From positions 1,759,816 through 1,823,815 of the forward strand of contig OY821742.1 in NCBI GenBank assembly GCA_963682055.1: DNA of 64,000 nt, written 5' to 3'. How positions within the stretch are numbered: the first letter of the stretch is position 1; every line of letters begins with the position of its first letter. Source of the DNA: Primula veris (Eukaryota; Streptophyta; Magnoliopsida; Ericales; Primulaceae). The translations under genes and the position numbers were made by a program. The notes under the pieces were generated by a model. The model did no database searches. It was not told the DNA's origin and saw only the letters and a program-made list of their open reading frames with translations. Below, one piece after another: positions 1-12,583 of this stretch.

Positions 1-995
1 ATGTGTTTCTTGATTTTCTATTTATTGAATTATTGGCCGCTTAATACTGACATGATTACGAGGACTCGAATGTACATATAAACGCGTAATGCATATAGAT
101 TCTTGAATATGTTCTGCGTGTCTACGTTTCTGATTTCGATTTTCCTAAATTCTGTTGATATTTGTATGATTCTCAATCAGGTTGATTTTGTTAAAACATA
201 ATTGTCTTTTATTTGTCATTATTGTCGCTATTGCAATCTGTGATGCTGTGCTTCATTTTAATCAACTGCAGCATATAATTGTGTTTTAAAGTATCATTAT
301 GTAGTTGATTATGGAAATATTCTCTTTAGTTTGAAGTTTGAACCGATAATCTTATTTAGACATTGTAGTGTCAATTGCAGGCTGTAATATTGTGCTTAAT
401 TTAGAAACTGTAACAAATAATTGTGTTCTTACATATGGATATGTTGTTGATTACAGCAGTAGTCCCATGTTTTGACCGAGTGTCTTATTATACAATTAAT
501 TGCTACCTGTATTGAATGAGTTGTTTATTGGTACTTCTGTTTTTGAATTGATTTCAGTTTTGTACGAGCAGTACGAACTATATACTACTGGTAATTAAAC
601 TCAGTGATGTGTTAATGTGTAATCGCATATTAGGATTTGAAACCGTGGTATTGAAATTGTATTGGATGAATTGTTCATGACCTACTTGGTAATGTTGTTA
701 ATAATAATTTTCAATTTTTTTGTGTGTGTGTTTAAACTTAAAAGCTAAAGGTTGAAAGGAACTAGATATGCTTGGTAATGTTATCTTTATTTCTTTTTGT
801 AAATTTGGAAACAGAAACTCATTTGACATATGCAATTCTGCTTTTAGGTTGTGGAAACAGAAACTCATTTTACTTCTTTTTTTTATACTTCATTTCTCAT
901 CTAATTAATTAATGGTAAATTGTTGTGTCTACTTGCATATTATATGTCCTGATATGGAAAATGCCTTATTTAACCGTTTGGAAAATAATACACAG
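1..995 (+). other. Upstream or intron DNA of the YrdC-type gene
   Basis: AT- and T-rich sequence with no coding stretch I recognise. It ends in a good acceptor (ACACAG) directly before the first recognisable exon at 996. The transit-peptide and N-terminal exon expected for this family are not seen here, so they probably lie to the left of the window, and this stretch would then be intron. Confidence 0.5.
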
Positions 996-3267
996 GATGA
1001 TGATGGGTTGCTCTTTGTGGAAGTTGATCCGTTTGAGTCAGATAGTTGGAAACTAGATCCCGTGGTCCATCTTCTAAACCAAGGAGCTGTTGGTGTCACT
1101 CCCACTGATACTGTGTGCGTATATCTCTTCCTATCGTTAACCTTTATTTTTATTTTACTTATGTTTTCTGTATCATATACATTTGCCTCGAATTACATTT
1201 CTGTGGGGGTTGTTTTTGTGACTGCAACTTGGTCTTTATGTTGATAGGTATGCAATAGTTTGCGACATGAAAAATAACTCAACTATTGAGCGTCTCCGGA
1301 GGTAATTCAATACCATACCTACTGTTCTTTTCTAATAAGATTTATTTAATGTAGCTTCTAACCTTGTTGTTCTTTTCTCTGACAATACTTTTTTCGTCTG
1401 CTTTCCAGAATCAAGAGTATCGAAACTTCAAAGGCAAGAACATTCTGTGCTCTCTTACTTGATATTCTTAAAAAAAGTTTCACTGTGCCAATGAGTATCT
1501 TTTCAGTTGTTCACTATCCTCTACTTGCTTATCATTTCTGATTAGTTTTTTTATTTTTTATTTTTTTATATATTCCTGATACACATTATTTAAATATATT
1601 GCAGCCTCTTAGTGTATTGTATCGCTCTTTCCGGGACATAGATACACTTACTACTGGTTTTCCTTGTGGACATGGTCAAGGCAGTGCTAACATATTCCGG
1701 GCAGTCAAACATTGCTTACCTGGCCCTGTGAGTCCTTTTTTTAGTAATATCTTAGTTTATATGCTCTTAACTCTTAAGCAGTGTTACTGTTATTATTACT
1801 ATTCAGACAAAGGCTATGGTGTTACAAAAAGCATTTCTGAGAATTCTTACATCATATACCAGATTACTTATGTTATATTGTATTATATTATATACCCTGT
1901 TTATATTGTTTTGCCTCTCATTCTTTCTCCATTTGTTCCTATATACTATTATGATCTCCAATGTTAATTTTTGGCTTGTTTCTTTTGATTGCAGTATACT
2001 TTTATCTTAACTGCAAGTAAAGAATTGCCAAAACAGTGCACAAGGTATGAAGCTACAAGTTCAAAATTTGCACACAGGAAAAGTGTCGGTGTTCGCATTC
2101 CTGATGATGATATATGCCTGGCCATTTTGGAGAAGATGGGAGCACCATTGATATCAACAAGGTTACCGCAAATTACTTCTCTTGGACTAATTATCTCTAT
2201 TTGCATTTGGTGATTGTGTTATGCATCGTAATTACTTGGTTCGTTTTCTTCATAGTGATAATGTACATCAGATTCTGATTTTACTCGAATCTCCTTTGAT
2301 TCAGTGTGAAGTGTCCAAAGGAAAACCAGTGGATACTCGGCCCTGTTGTAATTGCTGATCTATATGGACCTGAGGTACCAATCCATCTTTCTCTCACTCT
2401 CTCTCTCTCCCAATTTATACAGCTCTACATGTTGGTGTTTCACCAGATACTATTCTTCAATACAACGCCCAATAAACAACTAGTTGCTGTTCACTCCGAA
2501 CTCTTGATACGGTTGCAAGGTTTTATAGATAATTTGTTGGTAATCACATGCTGTTATGATTCCTTTTTATACAAGACATGAGGAAAAGCTGTGTATAATA
2601 TTTTTTTATAGTCACGTATTAAGGTCTTTCTTATATGCTAATGGTGTTTGCTTGTTGGTCAAATTTCGGCATGTTTTGGGTTCAAACGAGAAGCAATGTT
2701 CCTGATGTCAGATAGCATTAGCCAACTAACAGTGTTTTCATGTTGTCCTGGCTCAAACAATGTGAATTAGTGTCTAAGAGCATCTATATCAGGCTACCCA
2801 AAATCCTATTCAAAACTGACAAATGAAAGGAATACATAGTACATACATGACACATCCTATCTGCAGAATATGATTTTCGGGCTCATTACTTTGTAGAACT
2901 GAATGATAAAAGAATACAATAAATAAGTGAGATTTACTTTCCATAATGTTTGTTCCATTATTTTGTAAAAAGTGACAAATGAAAGGAACGGGTTTTTGTG
3001 TACGGTTTGTTAATAAGCAGACATGATAGGGGGAGAGAAGCTTATGAAAAGGAAATGTAACTTGCTTTTAATAATTGGTATAGTGGCTCTGAATATGTAC
3101 AATTCTATAGAGTTATTCTCATATGTTGTAAATGTAGACCGAATGTAATTAAAGACAAAACTTTGGAAATTGGTTCTGAATATGTGTGGTGGTGGGTACA
3201 GGGACCTAAACAGCCATGGATGGTGGCCGATGAAGATGAAGAGACGGTCGCTCCCTTTGCTGGTTAA
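996..3267 (+). CDS. YrdC/Sua5-domain protein, 3' part; one internal exon apparently missing
   Basis: Exons that fit the reading frame: 996-1114, 1248-1301, 1409-1433, 1605-1727, 1995-2161, 2305-2374 and 3202-3267 (TAA at 3265-3267). Their phases join without a break and give 207 residues plus stop. Recognisable stretches are GAVGVTPTDTV, followed by YAIVCDMKN across the first intron, FRAVKHCLPGP and YTFILTASKELPK, and a C-terminus GPKQPWMVADEDEE. These match the RibB-like alpha/beta fold of YrdC/Sua5/YciO proteins; the well-studied members make threonylcarbamoyl-AMP for tRNA t6A, while the role of this plant subgroup is less certain. The 1409-1433 exon ends at a GC donor (AAG|GCAAGA). In plant homologues I know, about 30 residues including a PST(V/I)VD motif sit between DLYGPE and GPKQPW. 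I find no such exon in 2375-3201. The remaining exons still join in frame, so the product may be shortened or inactive. The 5' end lies outside the window. Confidence 0.8.
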
Positions 3268-3933
3268 ATACCGAGCTTGCAACTTGACATTACTGGTAGA
3301 GAGCTTTTGTAAATTGAAGGTCTAGTTTTGTATATGATGAAGTTTTAAACTGACGAGGTAGGTGTTTTGTAGCATGCAAAAGAATTAAACCTAAGAATTG
3401 TAGGAATTGGCGAAGAATATCAGTGTACTGGCCTTAAAAAAAAATACTGTATAAAAGTGATGAAGGATGATTGTTCTTTAAAGTGATGAAGTTGGGTTAT
3501 TAGTATGAATGAGAAATCCCTCTATCGTCCTTGATACTCTCTTGGTACTGTATTTGTATTCTTTCAAACATAGTTTTGTGTGTTGTGTGCAATGCATGTG
3601 GTGTTAAGTCCGGTTAATGGCTTGGATCGTTTGTAAATTTCCTTGTTAATCATTGAAGCTTTAGTCAGGTGAAAAGAAAAAAAACATTGAAATGAATTTA
3701 AAGAGGAAAAAGAAGATGCCTACAGTACAGTACATACATAGAGACTACGATATTTTTCTGTTTGATGTATAGAAATTGGGGTTAGTTTAATCGAATTAAA
3801 TTTGTATACCGTTTGAGCAGAAAGCTGTTGTGGCCGGTGGCAGAGCCAGATCACTATATGGGCGTAGCTGAATTTTAAAATTTGTAACGGTGTATACAAT
3901 TCTATCTAAAGTTGTAATCATATAACTACACTT
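3268..3933 (+). other. 3' flank of the YrdC-type gene
   Basis: AT-rich sequence after the TAA at 3265-3267, probably including the 3' UTR. No other coding sequence or RNA gene is visible. Confidence 0.4.
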
Positions 3934-4246
3934 ACTCCGTCGCTTTTTAACTACCCCTTAAAAATTGGGACTTTTTAAAAGTTCAAAATTTGATATATAA
4001 ACTACATATATTTTATTTATTAAAAACATAATTAAATTCATTTATACTGATGGAATATCTCATAAATGGTAAATCTGTCACATTATTATTTTTATTTTCT
4101 TTTATGTTCTCTTTTTTATTTTAACATTATTTAATGGATAAAATAGTAAGTTTGTTATTTTTTAATTATCAAATTGAGAAAGAGAACACTTATTTTGGAC
4201 AGCCCAATAAATAATAGTGGATACTTAAAAGGGGACGGAGGAAGTA
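3934..4246. repeat. Stowaway-like MITE
   Basis: The left end reads ACTCCGTCGCTTTTTAA and the right end GGGGACGGAGGAAGTA. The reverse complement of the right end matches the left end and resembles the CTCCCTCCGT terminus of Stowaway (Tc1/mariner) MITEs. About 310 bp, AT-rich and without an ORF. Both ends carry TA, as expected for a TA target duplication, but in such AT-rich DNA that is weak support. Confidence 0.65.
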
Positions 4247-4880
4247 TTATATTAGAACAAATAGTCCAATATTATTTGTGTAATCCGAACTCTACACACT
4301 ATAGCATCTACTAATAAAATATTAGACATTTATTTAACAAAACAATCTAAATAACCATTTCTCATTAAATAATTATAAAATAAAATAATTTTTATTAAAT
4401 GAAATAATAAAAAAAAAAATCAAGCATGTATTTTAGTATATTGTCAAAGCATAACAGGGTATATGACTTTTTTGTGTATGCAGGGATTCTGCTGTACCTC
4501 GATATAGTTTAAAGCATTCCTTCAATTTAATATTTATAATCACATATAAGAGGAGATTCGGTAGTTTCTAGATATATGCGTGAGAATGTGTTTCGATTCA
4601 ATTTCATTGTATACAAATAAGTTTTTTTTTTTTTTTGAAAAGGAAAAAAACTATAAACAAAACCAAGCCAAAACAGAACCGATTAAGATTCCGGTTTACC
4701 CCAAAATCGAATAGAACCGTGCCCACCCCTGCTATAATTATATTGATCACCGTCACTAATAATTAATGCTCAGTAACGATAGTAAATGTGCTGCTCACTG
4801 AATCCAGAGGTTTTTGTTGTGCATGTGCTTAAAATTCGGTGGCAACAACTGTGGCGTCTCCCGACATATTTGAGAGCCGA
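4247..4880. other. AT-rich intergenic DNA
   Basis: No gene is visible. An A/T homopolymer block lies near 4621-4650. A stretch at 4670-4730 with repeated AACCGA and ending GTGCCCACCCCTG resembles the end of a degraded hAT-type element. Confidence 0.35.
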
Positions 4881-5073
4881 CACTATAAAAAAATACTCAA
4901 ATCGCGACGGAATTAGTGACGGTATTTTTTGTTACGAGCTTATTAGCGACGGTTTTTGTGATGGCTTTGTGACAGTTTAGTCAATTTGCGACAGATTTGT
5001 GACAAATTTTTAAATTAGTGACAGACTTGTGACAGCTTTTGACTCTCACTAAATCAAATATTATTTTATAGTG
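4881..5073. repeat. 193-bp CACTA-type MITE, copy 1
   Basis: It starts CACTATAAAAAAATACTC and ends TTATTTTATAGTG, so the termini are inverted CACTATAAAA repeats. Inside are repeated motifs such as GTGACAG, GCGACAG and GACGGT, typical subterminal repeats of CACTA (En/Spm) derivatives. The flanking triplets CGA and CAA differ at one base from a 3-bp target duplication. It has no coding capacity. The copy at 5236 has exactly the same length. Confidence 0.75.
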
Positions 5074-5235
5074 CAAGACAAATAAAAAATATAGAGACTT
5101 TCTTGTCTAGATTTTCTTTTGTAAAAATTTCCACATGTTGATGTTGTATAAGTCATGAATATTGTACAAAATATTATTAATTACTAGAACTGAAAGTCGG
5201 AGACGATGATTTTTGAAATGAGAGGCAAGTTAAAT

Positions 5236-5428
5236 CACTACAAAAAAATACTCAAATAACTACGAGATTAGTGATGGTATTTTTTGTTACGAGCTTATTA
5301 GCTAGGGTTTTTGTGACGGTTTTGTGACAGTTTAATCAATTTGTGACAGATTTGTGACAGTTTTTTAAATTAGCGACAGACTTGTAACAGTTTTTAACTA
5401 TCAATAAATCAAACATTATTTTATAGTG
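5236..5428. repeat. 193-bp CACTA-type MITE, copy 2
   Basis: It starts CACTACAAAAAAATACTC and ends TTATTTTATAGTG, and AAT stands on both sides (5233-5235 and 5429-5431): a perfect 3-bp target duplication, as expected for CACTA elements. It has the same orientation and length as the copy at 4881, with scattered substitutions. Confidence 0.8.
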
Positions 5429-7573
5429 AATGTAATGCATTAAAGGGAGAGACCAGAAGTAATAAATTACACTAACAAAAATTTAAAATATATAAAAGTA
5501 CACTGGAGTTATGGAGGCCGATTTATTTATTTTTTAATTATAATCAGAAAAAATAAAAATAAAATTGCAACACAACCGCTATATATGTGTATTAAAAATT
5601 TATAAGCAGCTGCATGCATCGTGTACGTAAGAAGACATATAACAAAATAATACTAATCCATTCGTTCTCAATTAATTATTGTCTACAAAATTACGTGTAA
5701 TTTTAACCGTTTTATAACATTTATCAAAATTACCGAAATCAAAATTTTGATACAAGTTATTGACCGGTCAAAATTACACATAGTTTTGTAATAGACAATT
5801 AATTATACAATGTTTTGTAATAGACAACAAAATGACAAAAGATTCAGAATGGCAAGCCTAATTTGGTGAACGTTTATGGATCTGGCCGTGTTGACCAAAA
5901 ACGCAAAACAAAAATAAAAAATCTACAAAAGACAAGAAAGTCAAAAATCAAAAAAAAAAAAACTTTAAAAAAAACAGACTCTAAATATACGAATGGGCAA
6001 TGTAAAGATAGCTTAATATAGTAACGTGACAATCTAATATGCAAACTATCAAATACTTTTAACAGTATAGGAAGAGGACAATCTAATATTCGATCTAATA
6101 TTGGACAGTCTAATCGACAGACTAAATTATCATTCTATTGAACAAAAACACGCGTGAATTGAATACATTCAATTTTTTGATAGTGTTTATTGAACGAGAT
6201 GGAATGGACTTATAAATTTAAATTAATAATTATACATATGACCAAATTTATATATTTAAATACTTTTCAGGTCATAATTGTTTATGTTAGATCTGAAGGA
6301 CTAAAACAAAATCACTTAACAAGTCTAGAGAATAAATTCTAAACCTAATAAATCAAATTTACAAAAATAAGCCCATGACACCATCTAGGTTCACCCAGCT
6401 ATCGCAAGGCAGCTATTGCGCCTCCTTAAGCCTTCGAGGAAGGAGAATATGGTGTAGAATAGTAGGGGAGAGAAAAAAATACCGCAAACTGACGATTTCA
6501 GTTTTTGTAATTTAAAAATGATAAAACCGAACCGAATCAAAATAGTAAAACACGTCCAGGAAGGAGGTTTCTGAAAAGATGAAAGAGGCGGTCGCAAATT
6601 GAACTTCCAGTTTTCTTTCAAAATATTTACACTTTGCTCAATTGAATAATCTAAATTCTTGTGAAGACTTAAGTGACACTCAGCTATTTTGCCTGTCCCC
6701 ATTGGCTTTCTTGTGATCAAAATTTTAAAAAATATACTAAAAAAAACTTTATTTCTTTACTGAATCATATTGATATTTGGTTTGAAGAATTACGGTTTCC
6801 AATTTACAAGGTACTGTTTTACCGTAAGATAACAAGGCGAAGCTTGAAGAATTAATTAACAAGATTGCAGCTTGGCAGATCAACCAAAGAAATTGAAAAT
6901 GTTTACGAAAATACGAGAAAAACCATGGAGCTGAAAGAGGGATAGTGTGACTCTTGGACCGAACATGTTATTCTGATTTTTTTATAAGATTTGAAATAAA
7001 AGCTTATTATTATGATGAAGAACTGTAAACACAAGAACTTACATCGAGAATAAAATTTAGAATTGGGGATTACTTATTCGATTAGGTTTGTGTTTTGGTC
7101 TACACTAAAGTACATATTAACACTTTCATCGTAATTCATAACAGGATGATTAGCGATGAATCTCACATGATATAGCTTTTTTTATCTCCTTAAGATCTAA
7201 TTCGCTTCGTATCGTACTTAATTATAACTTTCTGGAGAGAATCTCACATGATATAACTTTTGTATAACGTGTATGATCAGTTTTGGACAAAATGTATACC
7301 TTTTCAATGTATAACGTCGGGTTTTGTCCCGACTGACAAACTTCGGGATCGGATGGTAATTTTGATTTCGTCGGATGTCCTGACCCGATTTTTAAATTAA
7401 TTTATATTTTATATTATATAACATGATTTTTTTTTCAACACTAAAATATAAATTAATTTATATCAAATGCAAGTGATGAGAATCGAAACTTGTACCTCTA
7501 ACATGTAATGTAAGCACTCTACCATACGAGCTAAAATATTTTTTGCTTCATGTATTAGTTATAATTATATAAG
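5429..7573. other. AT-rich intergenic DNA with MITE remnants
   Basis: No supported gene. A palindromic block with arms at 5668-5705 and 5769-5807 (arm motif ACAAAATTACGTGTAATTTT) looks like a decayed Stowaway-type MITE; related arms occur at 21379-21619. The open frame at 6391-6720 (-) has no family resemblance that I recognise. Near 7318-7390, GTCGGGTTTTGTCCCGAC and similar CGGG-rich motifs suggest an older element, whose other part may be the similar block at 14985-15140 beyond Copia A. Confidence 0.4.
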
Positions 7574-7800
7574 TGTTGTGTGACATATTAGCTCGTTATA
7601 GATATATATAGAGATATGTATAGATATAGAGAGAGATATGAGAGAGACAACAATAAAGTCTTTATTAATCAGAATGTTGTGAATGAATGATCAAATACAA
7701 GACCCCTAGCCCTCTTTATATACATAGAGGGGTAGGGTTATAAGCCCACCTGGGCCCAATAAGTAGAAGCCCAAGATAGGTCCAATAATATCCTACAACA
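7574..7800 (-). repeat. 3' LTR of Copia A
   Basis: On the - strand it starts TGTTGTAGGATATTATTGG and ends CACACAACA. It holds a TATA-type motif (TATATAAAGAGGG) and an AATAAAGAC polyadenylation-type motif. It differs from its partner at two positions (AATAAAGTC/AATAGAGTC and AAGTAGAAG/AAGTAAAAG on the + strand). Confidence 0.95.
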
Positions 7801-7869
7801 CTCCCCCTTTGGACGTCTTGATTTATTCGTCTTCATGCTGTCGATGTGAGTCGAGTTCATTCGCAGTGC

Positions 7870-8540
7870 TAAACACATAAAAACCTTAGGGACGGAAAAC
7901 CCAGTGTGGGACAAAACCGGTACCTAGAAGAAACTGTGTAGCCGAATGATATAGGCCGAAATATCATGTAAGTAACTAACCACAAAACAGTGTGCCTCAT
8001 CAAAACCTTGCCAGAGCAAACCCAATGGGAAAATCTCTGATCGAAGGAAAAAGAGTGCAACAGTGGTAGTAGTAGGGGATCAACCACAAAACAGGTGCCT
8101 CATCAAAACCTTGCTAGAGTAAACCCAGTGGGAAAAACCTCTAGTCGAAGGACAAAAGAGTACACAGTGGTAAGAAGTATACAACCGGATACTCCCCCTA
8201 ATTTCGGCAATCTTAAGTGAGATATGATGGGAACGTGTCTCGCTAAAAACCTTGCCAAGGAAAACCCAGTGGGAAAAAACCTTGGTCTAAGGACAAAAAG
8301 AGTACACGAGCATGCGACTGGATGCTCCCCCTCACTTGCACACGACAGGGTGCGAAGATTTCGACTAAGTAGTAATTAGTGCAATAAGCATTCACCTGGA
8401 TGCTCCCCCTCACTTGTACACGACTGGGTGCAAAGATTTCATATTCCAAGAAAGAGTACGAGCATTCGACTGGATGCCTCATTTACTTACATACGACTGG
8501 ATGGAAGAAAATCTAACGTGGAATAGAACGAGCATTCAAC
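7870..8540 (-). repeat. Tandem modules in the 3' non-coding part of Copia A
   Basis: Several imperfect copies of two modules. One, about 70-100 bp, carries CCCACTGGGTTT...GGCAAGGTTTT and a GAGGCA end. The other, about 80 bp, carries GCACCC.GTCGTGTGCAAG followed by GGGGGAGCATCC. All are read on the - strand, between the RNase H remnant and the polypurine tract. Similar modules are known at the 3' end of several plant Copia lineages. Confidence 0.75.
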
Positions 8541-8829
8541 TGGATGCTCTTAAACTTCATTTGTGAAGATTAATTTCGGCGAGAAATGCTAAATAGCATA
8601 ATGTAGTCATGTCTCTCTTGATCAATAACAACAAGTTGTCTTCTATGACAAGTGTTTTATCTGGATCGTGAGACAGAACATATGTAATTCAAATATGACT
8701 AATACTAGCTCGAAGCCATATACACTCTCTAGTCGTCTCATAGAGCACGAATAGATCAGAGTGATTCACTTGGAGTCATTCCAAGACCTCCAAGATGTCG
8801 CCTTATTCCTAATGGTAAAGACATACCAT

Positions 8830-10900
8830 GTTAGGAATATCCCTTATGCGGGTCTGATAAGTAACCGGCATCGGTATAACCGAAAAAGGGTTGCGTTAAT
8901 TCGAGTACCGAAGGGGGTAGGTACACTCGATGACGCAAATGGGATAAACTAGCCCACTTTCAAAATTACCATAAGGTAAGGGAATGTGTCTTTAGTGCCA
9001 TTTCGATGGCAGCGTGTTAGCGCGATGTTGTGTCGAGCTATACCATTCACAACAGACGAGATGTTCGTCCTAGCACATTAGACCAAGTACAATGATGCGC
9101 TTATTGTACTTAGATATGAACATTATGGTTCAATATCTCTTCATCGTCTCATCAGGGACGGACTGGGTCTATATCAATGTCTAGTGATCGAACGATCATG
9201 GGAGAATCTGACGACTTAGCGTCATGATGACTAAAACGTCATAACACCTTCTGGGTGTAGTCTGAATCATGGACTTAGATTCAATATTTACGGGACTCAA
9301 TCATCAGGTTGAGTCACTACCGTGTCTTCCCAAAATCCTTCATCTCGAAGGCAAATCCAAAAATGGATCGCGTAATAAAACACCCAAGGGCATAATACTT
9401 GTTCAAGTATCCCAAGCTAATCAAGTACTCACTTAGGCGGTATACCACATCCGCTCGGATTATATTAATCCATATAGTGAACGTCTCAGTCAATTGAGAT
9501 CGTGTTCCGTGGTCAGAAACTACTTGATTTAAGCACATGAAGTCACACAGGGACCTTCATCTATATCTCTTTGTCTAAATCCCCATAGAGATAAAACCGT
9601 GACCACATTCATGGCTGCATACTCAGTTTTTCGGAAACTACTAAACTGGTAAAGTAGGGGACTGTTATAATGTCCATTACGAGGAAATCAACCATCTCGT
9701 AATCAATTCCAAGGTGTGAGAGAAGCCTTGCGCTACTAGGCGAGCATTCTACAATCTCATTATTCTCATCACTTTTCCTTACGAATAACCAAATAAACGA
9801 ACTCGTTTAACATTGGTGGTGTTGGAACTACAGGTCCGAACACACTTTCGCTAAGGAGTCTACTTGGATTGCAAGTTTCCATTAGTACAGTCTATTCTAC
9901 GTTGACTTCAGGCAACGGTACATGGTTCTCTGTCATAATTTGTTCATATTATCAGTCGTCACCGAATATATGAACAAGTAATCAATGACAGTCTCGTTTC
10001 GCTTCAATATCGTCTAAGATATCATGATCGACAGATATTTCGAGATTCTTAGGATGAGGAGAAAATCACACATCTCCTTGATCCTTAATAATCTCGTGCG
10101 ACAAACGAGTTTCAGTTCACCACCTCTGGGGCTGAACGAATTTGGAACCGGTCAACTTCCTTGTATCTTGGGAAGGACGACAGACTGACGGCCGACGGCA
10201 GCGTCCTTTGCTTGGCGGGTTCGGCCAAAGCAACGTGTTACGACAGGAACACGGCGTCCGACAGGGACGTCTTTCCTTGCAAGCATTTTGCAGCAGGTAT
10301 AAATGATCTCGTGACATCTCATAAAGTCTTTAAATGCGTCTGGCATTTAGTTAGACTTGAGGGAGTCTATGCACTTACTTATCACTAAGTGCAGTTTTGG
10401 GGATCAAGCTAAGACTGAGTGGGTTATGCCACGTTACTTCACGTCGTTCCTTATCAACGGTAACGTGCAAATCTCCCCCTAACGACGGGGAGAATAGTCT
10501 TAACGATGTCACTTTCGCATATCATGCGGTAAAGAGATCGCTTGCCAGGTTACTCTATCAAATGATAGGCAGGAGATTCATAATCGACTTATGTCCCCTT
10601 CAGAGGTCCATATTTTGAACGCTAGAGCGGCTCAATCAAAATATTAATTAATCACTCTAAACACGCGTTAATATGAGACTTCTGGCTCATAACCAGTAAC
10701 CAGCTGGTACGCATATGGTGTTTGAGTGTCTATGGGCCTCATAACGGACCAATGCAGCAAAATAGCATAACCCCACATGGAAATATAAATCTTGGTGCGC
10801 AAGACCAAGAAATGCGTGCAATCATTTGCAGTCGCATCATCAAACTTTCCGTGAGTCCATTTGGGTCTGAACATAATCGACAGGATGTTCAATTTCAATT
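8830..10900 (-). pseudogene. Broken pol region of Copia A (integrase, reverse transcriptase, RNase H)
   Basis: Recognisable pieces on the - strand are EHPVDYVQTQ and PYAYQLVTGYEPEVSY (integrase core and its C-terminal side), MPDAFKDFMRCHE with VPVGRRVPVVTR (linker), RLSEYLISLGYLN and FGFAFEMKDFGKTR (reverse transcriptase), and GYTDAGYLSDPHK (RNase H). One base is missing after the TQ codons near 10856, which puts the next integrase residues in another frame. Between FGFA and FEMKD the catalytic YVDD block of about 28 residues is absent, and TAG follows GKTR. The product cannot be functional. Confidence 0.85.
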
Positions 10901-12301
10901 TCCAAACTCAAGTAATTCAAATCGAAATTTCGATTATTACTCTTCGGAATTATCAAGTCGACTAGACTTTTCAGGATAATCCGGATCATGAGCCATCAAC
11001 TTAATGATAGGGCTAAAAGTTTGGAAAGTGCTGCATTTCTGTGGACAACAATAATCATGTGACCTTATTGTCGATGCATCAACCATAACCATTTATATTT
11101 ATGGTCCGTCTTATGGTTGGATAAGTCCACAATAACTCCTTCAATTCTTTATAAGAATTCTACGAGTACTTTTCGTGATCTTTACACATACTAGTCTTTC
11201 AAGGTGAGCATTATTGGCATGAATTTCGGATTAATCACGAAATATATCCTCAAAAAGAATCCAAATGCGATGCGATTATAAATCAAGCATCGTCTTTTGA
11301 TCCGGGAATATCTCATCCGGTCAATGCCACAATATCAAAATGCTCTTATCAATCGACGACAGGCGAATGATAGTACAGACAATCTTGTCTTAGCATCTAA
11401 ATCATTTATCATTCGACGACAGGCGAAATGATAAGGTAACTTTAAATGCTTTAAAGAATGTGGTAGCAACCACTTGAAAGACATTTCAACTCCTCTAAAA
11501 TACGCTTTTGGTCGTATTGAATGGAGGCTATGTAAAGAAATTTTAATTTTTTCATGAGCTATTACCAGATAACACTGGTTTTCTCGAATATTTTATAACT
11601 CAACAAGGTACGACAGGACCTATAGGAGTATAACGCCTCATATTTGACAAATCAATTTGGCTTTACCAAAGATTTCGATTTGGAACGACAGGTCCAGAAT
11701 CGTTGTCACTGAGTACTCTTTTAGGCAAATAGTTGGTGAAATTATGTGGTACACTGTTACCCACTATTTCCAAAAAAAATCAACTATCCCACAAGTATTG
11801 CCTAAAATTTCATAATTTAAAGTTTGGTCACATTTGTCAAAGGAATTTGCTCAAAACACTTTAAATTATTTCGAGAAATTTCGTAAACAGGCAAACCATA
11901 ATCCAAAAGTATGTCCAAATGGAAAAATCATAATCCAAATGGAAAAACATAATCCAGATGAGCGAAAAAATGGCTCAATGATTTATCAAAATCAATAAAG
12001 AAAGATATCAAACTCATTTGAGCCACAAAATCGGGGGTCTCAAGAGTTTCATTTCAGTTAGCTTTAACCACATTAGCATCGGGTTTTTTTCACCTTTATA
12101 ATAGTTGTGAACTATTTAAGGAGTAACCGTGCATGACCTTTGTCTTTATAGCATAGAGTTGCCTCATTGAGCATTATCTCTTGCTTTGTGACAATGGGTC
12201 ATATTGTTCCTTTCAATTACTGTCTTGGAGCCACAGGTTCTCGATTTTGACGATTGTCTAAAATCTCGCTTGGCTAGGTGATTCATCGGGATCGCGACAG
12301 T

Positions 12302-12583
12302 TCAAGACATATAACACTTGTCTCGGTTCTCGATTCGTGAAAAAAAATGTACACGAAGAGCATTAATATCAGGCAAACAATTCGCCATTGACCCAATAGG
12401 ATTAAAACTACTCACCGGGGTAATTTTCTTATCCAATAACAGATGGGCGATAAAGGAACATGGTGAATATAAATTCACGATACTGCTTATGGAATACAAT
12501 TTCCAAGCTAGTATTTTGGTGAAGGATAGCTTCAATATGTCAATTTCAGACATTTGTTCACCATAGACGTCATCACGTCTCAA
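12302..12583 (-). pseudogene. Gag remnant of Copia A
   Basis: Open for 93 residues, including DDVYGEQMSEIDIL, a length of hydrophobic sequence and NPIGSMANCLPDINALRV. This corresponds to the region of Copia Gag before the zinc knuckle, where related elements read roughly E-IDMLEKT...RPTGS...PE-NA. Stops occur on both sides, and no intact CCHC knuckle was found. Confidence 0.65.

Noticed and set aside
912..995. ATG at 912 as the start of the YrdC-type gene
   Set aside because: The sequence before 996 has no resemblance to the family and ends in a splice acceptor, so it is more likely intron.
6391..6720. 109-residue open frame on the - strand
   Set aside because: No start context, domain or codon pattern that would support a gene; could be part of an old repeat.
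7478..7535. tRNA-like stretch with GAATCGAAAC and CTCTACCA
   Set aside because: It recalls the antisense T and D arms of a tRNA, but no acceptor stem or full cloverleaf can be formed; at best an old tRNA-derived fragment.
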